Positions 46,501-61,375 of a DNA stretch of 64,000 bases are shown one piece after another. The position numbers were made by a program, and so were the translations under genes. The notes below the pieces were generated by a model. The model did not search any database. It worked only from the letters and a program-made list of their open reading frames with translations, and was not told the origin of the DNA. Position 1 is the first letter of the stretch. Every line of letters starts with the position of its first letter. This DNA is from Rhynochetos jubatus (lineage: Eukaryota; Chordata; Aves; Eurypygiformes; Rhynochetidae), in contig CM050650.1 in the NCBI GenBank assembly GCA_027574665.1, forward strand, positions 56,031,304 to 56,095,303, in the 5' to 3' direction.

Positions 46501-49500
46501 AAAAAGTATACAAATTGAATTAATTACCTCATATAAGGTTAAACTGGTCCAGGTTCCTAGTTTATATGTTTTTGGAAGAACTACTGGGATTCAGAAAACC
46601 AATCTTTATTTATTTAACTACTATTATTCAGCTGTTAATATTCACATTCAGCAATTAAATAATTGTTATATTGAATAATTACTTAGCTAAATCAGTATTG
46701 CAGGCCATTGGTGCATGGTAAGGTAAAAAAGACAAGCTAATTGGATAAAATCATCAAGAGAATTGGACTAATTTCTGAGCAAACCTCTCACTGACTCTTC
46801 CTCCAGGTGTTTCCAGCCGGTGGTTTTAGCCTTTTTTTGAAGTTGCTTAGCATCCCTACTGCTGCACTTACCTTCTACTGCCATTAAGAAACTGAAAATC
46901 ATTTAGAGCTTAGATCTGATCTTTCATTCTCTGTGTATCTAGTAAACAAATAGTCTTTGTTTGCTTCTCAAGGGTCAGATTCTTGTGTACAGATAGCCTA
47001 AATCTGGTGAATCAGTGAAATTACTGTTACCACTATGGCAAGAAAGATATGTCATTGTGTCAGGTGCCAAGATGAATATTCTGCCCATGCATGGCTAACA
47101 CCAGTTACTATCCACTCAGGTATTTTCTCAGTTATGTGCATCATATGCAGTATATCATCACCGTATTTTGCAATTCCCTCTTGCATTGAAGACAATGTGA
47201 TGATTAAATCCTTTTGCCTTAGTGGTGTTTTTTATGCTGTCATGAAGAAAAGGAGTAGAAATCAAACTGGGACACTGTGAACTAGCTGCTAGGCTATTGT
47301 GTTGCCATTCAGGAAATCTTTGCTCAATTCCTACTTCTTGGCTGAAGTTTGTGGATGCTAGGTCCTGCAGGGCAATGATTACATTTTAGGCTGAACCTGT
47401 GTATGGCACACAGTAGGGCCGCGAGCACTCTAGCCACCACTGTAACACTAAAATCTTCCTTATTCCAGCCCAAAGGCCACATGAATTCAGTTGCACATAC
47501 ATAATCTAAAGGCAGAACTTGGTTTTCAGATGAAAATTAATATTCAGTCAAGATCCTCTGGACAGCAGATGTTCTGACATGTTCCTTTCACTGATCTACC
47601 CTTGGAAAGAGTGTATCTTACTGGCACCACTCTTCACCCTATCCTACTCCTAGGAATTTTTATTATCATTAGAGCAAGAGACAAAATATTTTTAGGTCAT
47701 AGGACCAAAAGTCAAGAATAATTTTTTTAATGCTTGCGTCTAGCTTCCAGTGCAAGCGAGCTACAGGCAGGACTGCTGTAACTTAAATAATGGTGATTTA
47801 GTAGATGTAGATTAAGTGGAGGCTTTCTTAAAAAAACACAGTCCCTCCCCCCAGAAAAACCACAGGAGATCAAGATCTAATTGTGATTTTCAAATTTCAC
47901 TAGTAGATGATGTAAAATGACCATTCACCTAAAATTTTGACAAGCACAGGTTGAATTTACCAAATAGATTCAGATAGGAAATATTTTTTCAAGGTCATTT
48001 GGAGGAGGAAAAGCCCTCCTTTAAATAAGCAGGTTAGTGCAGGATTTGAAACACTCTTCCCATGGGACTGGAGTGGGGTAGATGTCTTTCAAGCAATTCC
48101 ACCTTGGTGAAAATAATAGAATACCCATTACACAAGGCAGAAACAGGAGACTCAATGGCAAATCACTGTGTAATGAATAGTTTTTAGCATTTTATATAAA
48201 ATACGATATTTTATACATCATTGAGGGGAGAGCCTGAAAATAAGAATAGTGCAATAATTAGTGCATTTTCCTAAAGTGAGGGGAAGGTGGTTTTGAAAAC
48301 CCAGAGAAAAAGATGGGCACAATCCCTAGATCTTTCACCAGCTAGGTAAATACTCTTCAATATGAAGTGGTCGTGCCCCTGCCTTTCTCCAAGCTCTTTG
48401 ATTCCTTTACTTTTATTATAAGTGTCTGGCTTAAAATGTGCTGTTTGAACAGAAGCAGATTTTTCCTGATTTTAATCTGGGTGCAGAAAAGGTGCATGTG
48501 AGTATCTTTTTCATTTTTGACTGTGGTTCAGTCTGACCATATTGTTACTGTGGGTCAACAGTCAGCCATTGAAAAATCAATTGTTTGAACAGCTCTGCTC
48601 ACCAGTTCACTCCTACATGCTGAGGCACACTCTGGTAGGAGTCAGAGATGGATGTGGTCCCTGTATGCTGTATGATAATGCAGCAGACAACTACACTGTC
48701 TCTTTAATTTCTTTCATGAAACTGAAGATAAAATTTTTTTCTGGCACCTTGTTTTCCTGGCAGCTGAAATATTTAAGCCTGATGGCAGTGAAAACTAGTC
48801 AGAGCTGTGTTTGTTTATGAACAGGGGAGCATGATGATTTTGCTGTACTGTACAAAGCAATAATAATGAAAAATAACTGCAGTACTATCATGATCCATTC
48901 ATAAAGAACAATACAGCTATGTTAATCTCAAAATCACCGAGAGTCTAGTCAGTAATGCTATCTTCTATCTCCCTTTTAATGGCACAGACATAGGCATCCA
49001 TGAGAATGAAATATTACATAAACAGTATTATCTAAGGATAACTATTTTTTTTTTTTTTAGGCTCTGCAAAGGGTAAAAACCCCTGCTTTTATCAAAGTTA
49101 GGAAAATAATTCACTTTTTGTTACAATCAGTGAATAACATCCAGGATAATTTTCTGAGAAAAACTAGAGTTAGAACCATGATTTTTATGAAGAAGTGGTG
49201 CCTTGCACTAGAGATTTTCATAGGCTCAGATAAATTTCCATGATATCCTTCAGGTCCCTAACTATACTAGAGAGAAAGGGGATGTATCAGCCATCAAAGC
49301 CACGTGCTGTGGTCTCTTATCTCTGACCTGTGAGAATTTATCTCCTTGTAAGAAGAGCAAGGCAGACAAAAGCACTTGGACTGTTGCTGTAATACCAGTA
49401 TCTGCCAAGCATAGAAGTGCAGAGCAAAGTTCACTGAAACTAGTGGCACCAAATGAATTCTAGAGCAGAGGCCCCTGGGGTATCTGCAAGGTCAGCATAA

Positions 49501-50304
49501 GTAATGTGCAATTCAGCCACAAAAAAACATGAAACAGTAAAAATTGCAAACTTGGTATTTCCATTTATCTGAGAGAAACTATGGAGGGGAATGGTCTTCA
49601 AGAGCCTTTGGAGTAATTTACTTAAAATTATCAGAATCTGGTCTTAACTCATTTAGCAGAACATGATAATTCTTGTTCCAAAGAAGAAACAGATCCAACA
49701 GATGCGAACGATTTTTTTTTTTAAAAATGAATGTCCATCCTAGCTGTTTAATGAGGTAAGATTTACAGATCTTCACTGAATTCAGTAAATAAATGTAGGA
49801 TGTCAAATTTTATACGGAAAGCAAGTTAGAATTTTAGTGAAAAATAGTTACATTCTTCTCTGAGTAAAAAAATATTTCTCTTGTGCTTAAATCCAAATGA
49901 TGGAGATTGTGTTTAGTAGACTGACACAGGAAAGCAGTCTGTTGGGGAAAAGCCAACAATTACCATAAGGCTGTAATCAGCCTACTTGGCAGTGTCCACT
50001 GAAACTATAAACTCCTTTCAAAAAGTCCAGGTACCTGTGGTGCTATTTTTCTTGAGTGCCAGAGTTACATTTGCCTTAGGTGAAAAGGTGGTGCAAGAGA
50101 CATGTATAATCCGAATTGTTTTTAAAGGAAGAAAACAAACAAGCATAGAGTCCTGCTTGGACTCAGTTGATTTAGAGTGAAAAAAATATGTTTTTGCAAG
50201 GAGAATTTATAAACTTGAGGTCTCATTCTGCAAGCCACACCTCATGTAAGAAAAAAAACCCAAACACATATTTTGTTCTTTAAATAATGTAAGTATTTGC
50301 AAGG

Positions 50305-51025
50305 TTAGCATTCCTGGAGATTTTTATCACAGCTACAAACCCTCCAATATTTCAGATTTTCAGATGGGTGAAGGAATGTGTAGTCATAAGCCCCCCAGCT
50401 TACACTGGTCTCATCATTTTGACCTGTAACCATAAAAGCTGCAGTGATAACTCGCCTTTTTTTTTTTTTTTCCTCAAAAAGTAAAATAAGAATGAAACAA
50501 ATGATAAAAACAGATGCTTTGTCTCTTCCAATGACTAGAAACCATTCAATTTCTTCCTTTCCAATTTTCCTTGGTGGTATTTTTTCCTCTCGATTCAGTG
50601 TCCTATGTTGTAGCATGGTGTACTTCAGATTTTTCCCTTTTTTCCAACTCTTTGTTTGAAGAGCATACAGCTGAGAAACAGTCAGTAACAGACGGTTGGG
50701 CACTTGTGTGTGCCGTGAATGTGCTTTCAACTGAAAAGCTGAGTGTCTGCTCAGGATCCAGTAATAGTAAATGCAGGCAGACTTCTGGCTCCCATATGCA
50801 CCTTTCTGCATACCATAAATCCTGTGGGCCAACGGGGAGCTCAAGGTGGAAATTTTCTGGTCTGATTTTTGCTACCCAGGATGGGTGCAAAAGCAGTTTC
50901 ACAGGCCCTTCCACTGGGGTTTTATAGAGAATGCAGCTGACTGGAACTGTCTTTGTGTTCTGCACAGAACTGACTGTTAAAGATAGATAGTTTACTTCCG
51001 TATTAGATTTTGCACAAAATAGTGT
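50305..51025 (-). other. Unidentified exon-like open region (possible decayed gene)
   Basis: From a plausible acceptor (ttaactttcccacag at 51026) the minus strand is open for 140 codons to a TAG at 50603. The peptide has scattered Cys and Trp (P-V-S-C-I-L-Y-K, L-W-Y-A-E-R-C-I-W-E). A second frame, open across 50844-50305, continues past that stop into a hydrophobic stretch (S-V-F-I-I-C-F-I-L-I-L-L-F) followed by E-E-K-K-K-K-R-R, like a membrane anchor with stop-transfer. These are the two longest frames in the window outside recognised genes, CpG islands and repeats. I recognise no family. A chance open frame or a frameshifted pseudogene are both possible. Confidence 0.25.
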
Positions 51026-53023
51026 CTGTGGGAAAGTTAATAATGAAATTTCTTTTTTTTTTATGGTTTTAAAAATAATTATCATTACATTTTAATATGA
51101 AATAATTGGTTTGGTTTAATTAATTGTTAGTAACCATTATTCTAACCAGTCTTTTCTAAGTAGTTCTAGTTAATGTAATCAAATAATAGATTTAAATGAA
51201 ATATTGTGCTTAACTTTAAAGAGCTTTTCAGAAAAATTACATTGTTTTAGTAGATGTTTTTCCCAGTAAGATTTCTGATTACAGGAGAAGGAATTTTCTA
51301 TAAGAAAACAGTTCATCAGGAAATCCAGCAGCTATAACTCTTAACTGCATGATACCTGGAGTTGATTAGAACCTCATCTCTTAGAGTTCTGCAAACAGTT
51401 GGCAGCCCCACCTTTTACTCAGAATCATGCTTATATTAGGAACTGTGAAGAGCGATGCCTTACAGCATCAAAACCCTAAATCACAGCAAGCCCTGCATTT
51501 GTTTTTTGGGTTATTTTGAAGTATTCTTTCTTCCCTAAAATAGCCTTGAGATTTCTAGAAGATTGAAGTTGATGGTATGGCTGTGGAGTGTGTGGACAGA
51601 GATGTGGTCAAAACCCCCTGTGCCTACTCACAGGTATCTTGGCCCAGTCACTGCCGTATTTCTAACACCTATGTGGTAGCAGCAGTACAGGGGTGACTGA
51701 AGGAATCGCTGACAATTCTCCTGCCTTTGTTCCATAGCGCTGCTCTCGCAATGCTATTTAGACTTTTACATGTGAAGGAATAGCATTTATCCCTGTGAGA
51801 TACTCGAGAGTTTAGAAGGAAATAAGCTGAAAACCACTAGCATGAACAGGGTCCTACCTTTCTTCCTGGTGAAAACCTGGACTAAGGGCTGTGAGTTCTT
51901 TTGTTCAAATGCTTATGATAAGGCCAGCTCATCATTGTTCAGAGCTGTGAACTTCTTGGTGAAAAATAAGAAACTTCTCCATTCATCTGAGAGTGTATGT
52001 TTCTGACATACTTTGAAGGTGAGGGAGCGCAGGCTGAATTTCTTACTGCTTTTCTAACTGCAGTGCTTTCTTAATACTGTGCTGGGTTCAGTGTAATTGG
52101 TCAAAGTCATTACAGATTCAACTATAAACTATAAAAGAAAAGAAGATTGGTGGAAATTAAGGTTTAAGATATCTGGAGCATCTCAGGCTATTAAGGTCTA
52201 GTCAGTTAAGACATTTAGCTCTGTCCTGATAGTCTTACTTATGCTGTGCTACTCCTCAGCTTGAGTAAAAACAGAATTGAACCCAAGTGATCTAGTGCTT
52301 AAAAGTATAATCATCTCTTTGTTAATGGGAAGTCCTGGCCAAGATTTTGGAGTTTATGTAAGATCATTATATAAGGTTATTAAATTGCATCCCACATGCC
52401 ACTCTGAAGGTAGATCATCCTTACTGAAATATGAATGCTAAGCTAAAGTAAGTCATAGAGGGATGTGCTCAGTAAAGCACATACCTAAAAAGGTTTTAGC
52501 AAACCTGCAGTGTTCCACACTATTCCTTTTCCTGTATATTTAATGATTTAAAGTGGAATAGACCTAAAATCTAGTAAACTTCCCTGGTCATAACGGACAG
52601 TTGGACTTACAGACTCTTTTTAAAGCCATGAGTTATATTGTCCTGCTGTATTTTCCATAAAAGTTGAATTCAGTACACATTTGGCAGACAAGCTTTCAAA
52701 TTTGTCCAAACTCTGCATTTTCCTTTTGGACCCCATGAAGAATTTGAAAGCAAAGCCTTGTTGAATCAAAAATCCACGTGTCAATACATCTTCTATCATA
52801 GATTGATATTTGCAATGTGATCTTTGTTTTATTTTTTACACTGATTCTTGCTTCTTTTAGAAAATGTTCAGAATAAAATTGCTAGTCGAAAAACTAACCT
52901 GCTGGGAACCCCCAACAAAAGGGACATTCTCCTAAGATACCCACCAATATATCCAGAAATGTTTTGCAAACATTTAAGGTCTGAGTTTAGTCTTTGCCAA
53001 ATTGAACACAGAATGACAGAAGC

Positions 53024-53540
53024 ACAGAATCACAGAATGCTTGAGGTTGGAAGGGACAGAGCTATGAAGGTCATCTTGTTCAACTCCCTTGCTCGAGCAC
53101 AGCCACTACAGCATGCTGCCTAGGATCATGTCCAGATGGGCTTTGAATGCCTCCCAGGATGGAACCTCCACAAACCCTTTGGGCAACCTGTCCCAGTGGT
53201 CCGTCACCCTCAGAGTGAAAAAGCATTTCCTGATGGTCAGAGGGACCCTCCTGTGTTTCAGTTTGTGCCCATTGTCCCTGGTCCCGACACTGGGCACCAC
53301 TGAAAAGAGCTTGGCTCTGTTCTCTTTGCACTGTCTTTTCAGGTATTTAAGATAAGATCCTCCTGAGCCTTCTCTTCTCCTGGAGGAACAGTCCCAACTC
53401 TTTAAGCCTTTCCTTATAGAAGAGATGCCCTTGTTCCCTAATAATTTTAGTGGCCCTTTGCTGGACTTTCTCCAGTACATCCAGGTCTCTTGCAACGAAG
53501 AATACTGGACACAGTACTCCAGGTGTGGACACCAGTGCCA
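53024..53540 (-). mobile_element. CR1 LINE fragment, minus orientation
   Basis: It begins CACAGAATCACAGAATGC (reverse complement of a CR1 tail) and extends about 515 bp into ORF2 sequence. The minus strand still reads F-F-T-L-R-V-T-D-H-W-D-R-L-P near the end of the RT-encoding frame. It is more diverged than the 16.7 kb copy, so an older subfamily. It is in sense with RGS17. Confidence 0.92.
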
Positions 53541-56500
53541 CAACCAACACATTTACTACAATCATATTTAAAGAAAGACTGTGCTTGAAGAATATTTTGG
53601 GGGACTACTTAAAAAAATGCAGTGATATTTACACTTGACTTCAGGGTGAAGGAGGGAAATGCTTTCAAGGTCAATGCAGGCTAAAAGGTATGTGAAAAGA
53701 GACTGGTCCCTTTAATGGACAGCCTTGCTGAACTTGCTTTCCTCCTCTGTTGTTGTGTGACTGATTTAAACTACCTAGCTACAGATACTGCAGCTCAGCA
53801 GGTATCCAAAGGCAGATGGAAACTACCAGTGTGCACTGTACTTGAACTTGTGAAATGAAGGACAGTATCTCCCTCAAACTTAGACTAGCACAGAGCAAAA
53901 ATTTTAATTGTGCAAGAGGGGAAAGAACTAGGGACTTAAAGCAATCTGACTCTCCTAAACTCTCCTTTTTCTCAGATGTATTTTGTTCTTCTGAAAACCT
54001 GTAAGAAAACATGCTTTCTGTTGGATTTCGCTTTAAAGAGATCATATTACTTTTACATAATGATAGCCACACCAGAAGCTGTTACCTCTTTTGGAAACTT
54101 TTAGTCTTTTCTAGGATAGATTTTTGAGATTTTTGTTCTCAGATGTGGAATGTAATTTCTGTATAGATAAGAAATCCATGCCTTGCTCAAGTTTGCTTTC
54201 CAGTGATTGCTAATGGAGTTACTCTAGCTTTGTTTCATTACTGAAAAGCTGGTTTCTGCTTTAGGCAAGATTCAATGCAAGAGTGTATTTCTCTTGTCAG
54301 GTCACCCAACAGATCACTAGCCTGGCTGTCAACTTTATTCCTTCCTTCAGAATAATATTACCATTCATATTCCATCTTGTGGAATGGATATGTCTAATTA
54401 CTAGACAATCGCAGTGTCCTTACTCCTGGCTACAGCCATTTTTCAAGCAATTCCTTCATATGTTTGAGACAATTAAAAGTGGCAGTTGTCAAGTTTTCAA
54501 AGAAATATAAATTGTATTCTTTGAAAGGGTAACTGGGTGAACAAAAGCCCTCCAATCCACTAGCAAGCAAGCCAAATGGTCTCAGTTAATTCTGATAAAT
54601 GGGCCCAGTCTCAGTTTCTGTAGTGACTTTTTTATTATTCTTGGTTTGCAGAGACGAAAATGGCAGCAACAGTAAAGAATTGAGCCTGATTAGGGTCACT
54701 CCTTTGATTCCAGAGATTTAGTTGCAATTTCCAAATGGGAAGAGATGCCTGTGAACATTTATACTAATTTCACATTTTTTGGTTTTCATAAGGTTTTGTA
54801 AAATCCTTCAATTAAAGAGGTCTTTAAGTATTTGTAAAGTATAATTCCTACCATGATGTTTATGAACACTGTATTTTATGAAATTAGCCTGGCCCAAACT
54901 AGTTTATGCTTATCCACGTTACAATCAAATAAGATGGGGGATCTTCCACTTAGCATCTGTCCAACTAACAAACAGGATTGAGAACTGCCACGCCAGTCTG
55001 TGTATATTACAAGCATCTGTTTTGACGGATGTTAACTACTGGTTTCCAGATTTTCTGTTAGACAAGGCCCTGAGCTGGGACGCACTTTCAACATGGGTGT
55101 CAACAGGAACTGAAGATATCCGTTGCTCTATAGTGGGTGCTCAGCATCTGGTGGTATCAGGCCCTCAGTCAGCTACTTCAGAAGAGCCAGAATTGCCAAC
55201 CAGACAAATATATGCGCTACAGAATTATTAAGGGTGACTAGACAAGATCTGCATCCCCTTTGCCTTTCTGCCTCACATAATGAATGTCTGACCCACTTTT
55301 CTAGTGAGAGGATCTCCATCTTATAAGTGTTATCTACTAGGAGTGCAGACTCATTTCCATGATACATTTTCTCATTTTTTTCTCTTAAAATCACTAGACA
55401 TTTATTCCTGTTTTAACTGACATTTTAAACCGATTTGTAATGATACATGGTTAAAAAATAAACCTTTATTAAGAAGGAAGTTTTGCTGCTAACAGATTTA
55501 AGTAGCCTAAATTTTTCCCTTTTGGTTTGGAACTACAGACTGCATTTATTCTTGCAGATAAAATGGGCTGGGAGAGTTCTTCGGCCCTGAGGCCACCAGG
55601 CACCACATAGCCCTGGTGCACAAAGCCTACACCCAAAACAGGGTTTCTGAACTTGCAGCAGGGCGTTGCCTGAGTCTGCACTTTGGCACTGGCCAAAACT
55701 CTGCCAGGGGGTTAACACTTGCTATCAATTTAACTGATTGCTTGAGCCCATATTAGCCCCTGGCCTTGCTTAGTTTAATAGTATAGACACAGCCAGTGTG
55801 TTTAATTTGGATAAGATTTTGTTATTGCTGGTTTTGTACATTAAATATTTCGTTTTTTGTTATACTCGATGATGAATAAAGTTTGAAGGATTTGCAAGGT
55901 CATCTTGGCATCATTAAAATGACACCACCTATCAACATGCCTGACCAGCTTATATCTTGATCTCAGACCCATTCTGACCTTTCACACAATTTTCCATTTC
56001 TGTGGTTTTCCACAGATGCCTGAGTTAATGCATCTTCGTGTAAATACATAATTGTCAGATTTGCAATAAGAAAAGAAAAACGGCCCCAAAACCTACTGGG
56101 GGAGATTTCGAAGGTTGCAGACTCAAACAGCTGAAAATCACAGTGTAAACTGGACTCAGGCACCCTCAGTACTCTTGCTTTTTTCTTTTAGCTTTTTTTC
56201 CACAACAACAGTCAAGCTGTGCGCTGGTGACAGAAAATCTGCCATGACATTACGAATCTTCCTTCCGCCACTGTTGTGCAGACACCAAGCTGAATAGCAT
56301 TTTGGCATAGGCAGGTGGGAATCAGGCATGAGTGGTGCGGGAGAGCCAAGATGCTGATGCTCTGAAGCAATCTCTCTCTTAAACAGCCTCTGAGGAGACA
56401 TCAAGCTGCTTTACCCTGGTGGAGGTGATTCTCCCATTGCTTTCTTTCCCTCCAGCTTCCTCAAGAGCAGCTGTCCCTGAATACACCCTTGTGTGCCGCA

Positions 56501-59500
56501 CCAGGGCAGAATCACGATCATTTTCTAAAGTTAACTAGATTCAGTCTGCTATCTCCTTCTAAGGAGCTACTGTCAGCATCTTATGCGCAGCTGAATTAGA
56601 ATGAGCCTTGTGTAATCCCAAATCCCCTCTGAGAGTGTATTTATTCTTCAATTTAGGAGGATTGCAATTCTGACTTTTTTTTTGCATTCCAATTTTCTTT
56701 ACAGAATTGTTCGCTTGAAATAGGACTATTTTATACAGTTAGACTGATAAGCACTTCTTATCTTAACGTTACTACACTCATAGGAATCTATGCATTTGGT
56801 TGGTGAAGCTTCAGAAACATTTATTAAAAATTTGCTAATATATTAGGTTTATGTTCTACCCATTCTCTAACCTGCTTGTGTTATCACAGATGGGTAAAAA
56901 TGTCAGTAAATACATGAGCCTCCATCTGTTCCTCAAAATGAAATGAACTTTCAGAGTTTAAAATATTAAGAATAAAATCCTGATACTAGGAAAGCTTGGC
57001 CCAGAGAGCCCGGGGCTGATTTTGATATTAATGAGGATTCTACCACTGGCTTGTGATCAAAGTTAACAGACTGGCTGCATAAGAAGCTATTGCTCTACTC
57101 TTCGCATTAGACTTGTGTTTTATTGTGGGGAGGAACAAGTTTACCTCATACCTTTGAAAACAGAAAAATGTATCAGTTTAAATGGAGTTAGACTCAGTTT
57201 ACAGTGTTAAAAGTTTTTTCAAACCAGAGTGCTTGGTTGAAAATTAATTTAAAATTATTTATATATGCTGAGCATCTGTATAGTGTATTGTGTATCTTTG
57301 TGCTTCCACCATGATTTTGTGGTAGGCCATCAGCGCCTGAGCGACTACCCCTTTGAAGACACTTGCCAAAATAAATGCAGTGTGTAGCTTACAGCTCTCT
57401 TCCAGAGAGTTGCATGATTCTGATCTACTTTGCATGCCCCAAACCCGTTGCTGCTGTGGGAGCTGATGGCTCACAGTTCCTGCCCCTGCTCCAAGGCTAG
57501 GCAAGACCTTGTGCTTCTCCAGGGTTTTGAGGTAGGCGGCAGGGGGCTGAGAAGAAAGGAGAAAGATGAAAGGCAGTGGAAGAGCTTGGAAATAGGGATT
57601 TCTGAGCTGCTTTTTGTATGAGGGGAGATGAGATCTATTTGATTGATTTAGAACAGGGCTCCCCAGTGACCAAGACAGGCTCTCGCAAGAATTAACAGGT
57701 TAATTTTCAGCTTCCTTTTGCTGTTTTTACATTAGATTTTGCTTTTTGTAAATTTTATCTATATAGTCCTTTTGGTTTGCTGGCAACATTTTGATTTCCT
57801 GCATTCACATCTTACTCTTCAGAAGAAGATGCAGGAAAAATTATGGAGAAGTAGCTTGCTGCAGTTATATGAGTCCTCATCTAGCATACCTTTGCACTTT
57901 GCAGCATCATTTATGTAGAAGAAATGTGCTCCCCTCTTTAGAACAGTAGCATTTCACATCTGCTTCACAGAGAGATGCAGGAAGTGGACTAAGCTGCCTT
58001 TACTCTGGAGCTCTGGGATAAGCCGTGTCTTGAATCACATCTGAGGTATATTTGTGTTCTGGCTCAAGGAGAGAGCAGACTTACTTCCAGGAATTATTAA
58101 GCTAACACCGACAAGCTTGCCCAGCATCACAGAAGGGCACAAGACCAGAGGTTGGCAAGTCAGGCTGCGATGCCTCTGGAGAGTTGCGTACACAAGCACG
58201 CACCGAGTCACCTGTCCTCAGCCTGCCCTGGGGACCAAAACACCGGTAGAGCTCCAGCAACATCACTTGCCCCGTCTGATTTATAAAGCAGAGCAAGCCT
58301 ATCAAATATCATACCCATTAGGAAGACATGCTTCTCCCCTGTGATATTTTTAACTTTAGAGTTCATCCCTTTCTTTTGCTGTATAGGGAAAAGAAATGCT
58401 TTACTTGAGTATTATTTAATAACTACTGTTAACATAACTTACAAAAGTATGAAAAAAATACTTGACAAGCTTCTTATTTTTAGAGTGTCTTCTGCTTGTT
58501 TTTCCAAATGCTGAGAATTTAAATTTCTTATTTTAAGTAGCTCAGGGAACTTTGAGAGGCCCATTTTTGAAGGACTAAGTATTTAAATCCTTACCCCACA
58601 CTCACCCCACAGTGCATTCCAGAGGCAAGAGGAATGTCTGCTGAGCAGCTTTCTCTCATGGCCTCAGCACTGAGGATATGTAAACTTAAAGACAAGGTGA
58701 TTTAAGACAGATTTTCTAGAATATCACATTTGGTAGCTTGTGTGACAGGATATATAATGGATTTTATCCAGCTTTAAATTCTACCTGTCAGAAGAACTGG
58801 TGCTCCTTTCCTAAAAAAGCACGAGTGCTGCCCACTGCACTGTGATTGTACAGATGATACTGTCCCATAGATGCACAAAGCATGAGTTTCCGTGCTAGCC
58901 ATGCCTACTATCCCTCAGAATAAATTATTCTCCAGGAAAGAGAGGGAGTATTTTCATCTTTGACCTCTGCAACAGAAAGAGATAAAGACATAAGGAAGGC
59001 CTGTGATGTTTTACAGTATAAAAAGGCTTAGAATGGAACATCTTTTCCCATTAAATATTTTTAAAACTATCACCTTCTATTTCAGTAAAATAGAATACAG
59101 TAGCCTCCACTTATGTATTCTGCACTAGGTTACAATGATTCCCGATGCACTTTTCTCAGGTAGGATGTTTTGAAAAGGTAAAATGCAGAGAGTTGTGTAT
59201 ATCTGTTTTCAATGTGTTGTCCCATGTGTTAAGGGAGGAAAAGAAGAATTAAAAAAAATAGGTTGGTAAAAAAAAAAATTGAAAGCCAAAACTATTTTTC
59301 AAAACAAGTATTTTTGTTTCAAAGATAAAGATTTTGTTTTCTTGATGAAAGCTTTAACAAAAGCCTGGAGCCTAGGTGACTGTTTTTGTACCAGCCCATC
59401 TCTAGTCTACTCCTAGTATGCAGACAGCCATAGGAAGCAGAATTTGCACTTTGTTTTCCACATATTTCAGAACATGTGGCTATAATTTATTGCATTGAAT

Positions 59501-61375
59501 TGTTTTTTGTTTCCATCCTTTCTTTGCTTCTCTCTCCCCCAAACTTTCTACGATAGTTAAATAAGATAAAGCAGTCATGACTATGACCCCCCAGGATTAT
59601 CTTGTGTAGAGTCATGCAAAGCTTAGACATATTTTTTTGATGGCAAACTAATACTGAATATCCCAGGAAAAAGAAATTACTCATCTCAAGGTACTAGAGG
59701 GCTGGGAAATGGAAAAAAAAATTGTTTTCTTTCTTTTTTTTTTTTCTTCATTTAGAATACCAGGCACACTCTGTTAGGAGGAGGAAAATGAACCCCATGG
59801 AGAAAAATTCTTAATATAATTTAAAATCGTCCATAGAACTGTATCTGTCATCTCATATTCATGGCACAAGTGACAGATATATTTTCTTCTAGGCCCAAAT
59901 TAACTGCTAAATCCATGCAAGGAAAATGTTCCCTTTAATACAGAAAAATATTTGCGTAACAAGGTCATCAGGAAGACGTTTCAGACGTAACTCACAGCAG
60001 TCACAGGCGACTTATAAGAACTGGAGGAGAGAGGTTCCTTGCCAAGAGCAACTCTTGTTTACTGCCAAACTGGCAAATGCCCTATCTTCCTCAGCATCTC
60101 TTGGTTGTGGGAAAGTAGTCATGGAAGGGTCATAAGAAATGAAATAGCAGGAATAGCTTTGTACAGGGCACAGCTTGGAGCTGCTGGACACGTGAGTCCC
60201 TTTCCCTCTCCTGCAAGAGTCTTCAGTGGTCATTTTAATGGTTCCCTTTAAGGTAAAGGCCTTCCAGCTTGCATGTTTGAACTGAGCTACAGAAGCAAGT
60301 GAAGGTGTGTGATCACCTTCACTTATCCCCTGGAAGCCTTTTCATGCTCCCCAGACTCCCATACTGCTAAGGTCTCTTGCAGGACAGATGTTAGATGCCT
60401 TCCAAGCCTGCCGTGTAGTAAAATGAAAGGGATTATCGGGTATCAGAGTGTGTCACAGCTTTAAAATTCACTGAGCACCTCATGAAAGGAAGAGAGGATA
60501 AAAAGCTATGATTCCTACTCTGGGTGCGAGACAAAAGAGGAAACAAAATAAAATTGGCAGACTAGCCATCCTGCCTGTGCTAGTGTCTTGAGAGTTTCCT
60601 AGAAGAATGTGAGTTACAGGCAATTGCAAGAGAATGACTGGCTTTGTGTCTGCTCAAGAAGACAGAGTAACAGATTGCTAAATAAGGTTGGGCAGATGAA
60701 ATAACAGGTTTCTACCTCTACCTTGCCAAGCTGATCTCAAGACTGTAAAGCCACAGCACGAAATACTAAATGTACAACTCTCTGGAGAACCCGTAATTAA
60801 GGAAATTATGAACTGTCATCCTAGGAGTCTTACTGCAAATTTTGCAACTCTCAGGCTACCTGAGTCATTGAAACTAAAGCTAATAAGGAAACCCTTTCTT
60901 CTGTCCTCTATGAGAATGGTGTTTTGCGGAAGTTTAAGACACAGGGTGAGATTCAGTCCAGCACCTTAGACACCTGGCTGGTACTTATCTGTTAGATGCT
61001 TTAGTGGGGCGGACTTCCTGAAGTAAGCACCTAAAGTCCACATCTGGTCAGTGGAGGGAGTAAGGTGCTATAGAAGATCTCGAGAGGTATAAATCATATC
61101 TGCATATCATATCTGCATCTGAGGTAAGTGGCCAAGCTTTTCCTATTGGGAACTTCAGAAGCATTTTATTTTCTCCACTTCACTACTGATGCTCAGGCAC
61201 CAGTTCAGGGTTTAAGGTAGTTGTGCAACATCCTGACCATACGTGTTACAATAAAATGGCCAAGCTAAGAAGCCTGTTTATCTTCATTTTTTCCAATCTG
61301 AGCAAACCTTGTTAATCAGCTTTCTCCTTGTAAACTGATCAATTTACTGTCCTGACAATTATCAGTGCCGATAGA

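Noticed and set aside
53106..53552. 148-codon open frame on the minus strand
   Set aside because: It is CR1 ORF2-derived sequence within the CR1 fragment.
54878..55231. 117-codon open frame on the plus strand
   Set aside because: Unremarkable composition, no splice sites or recognisable similarity; compatible with chance in 64 kb.
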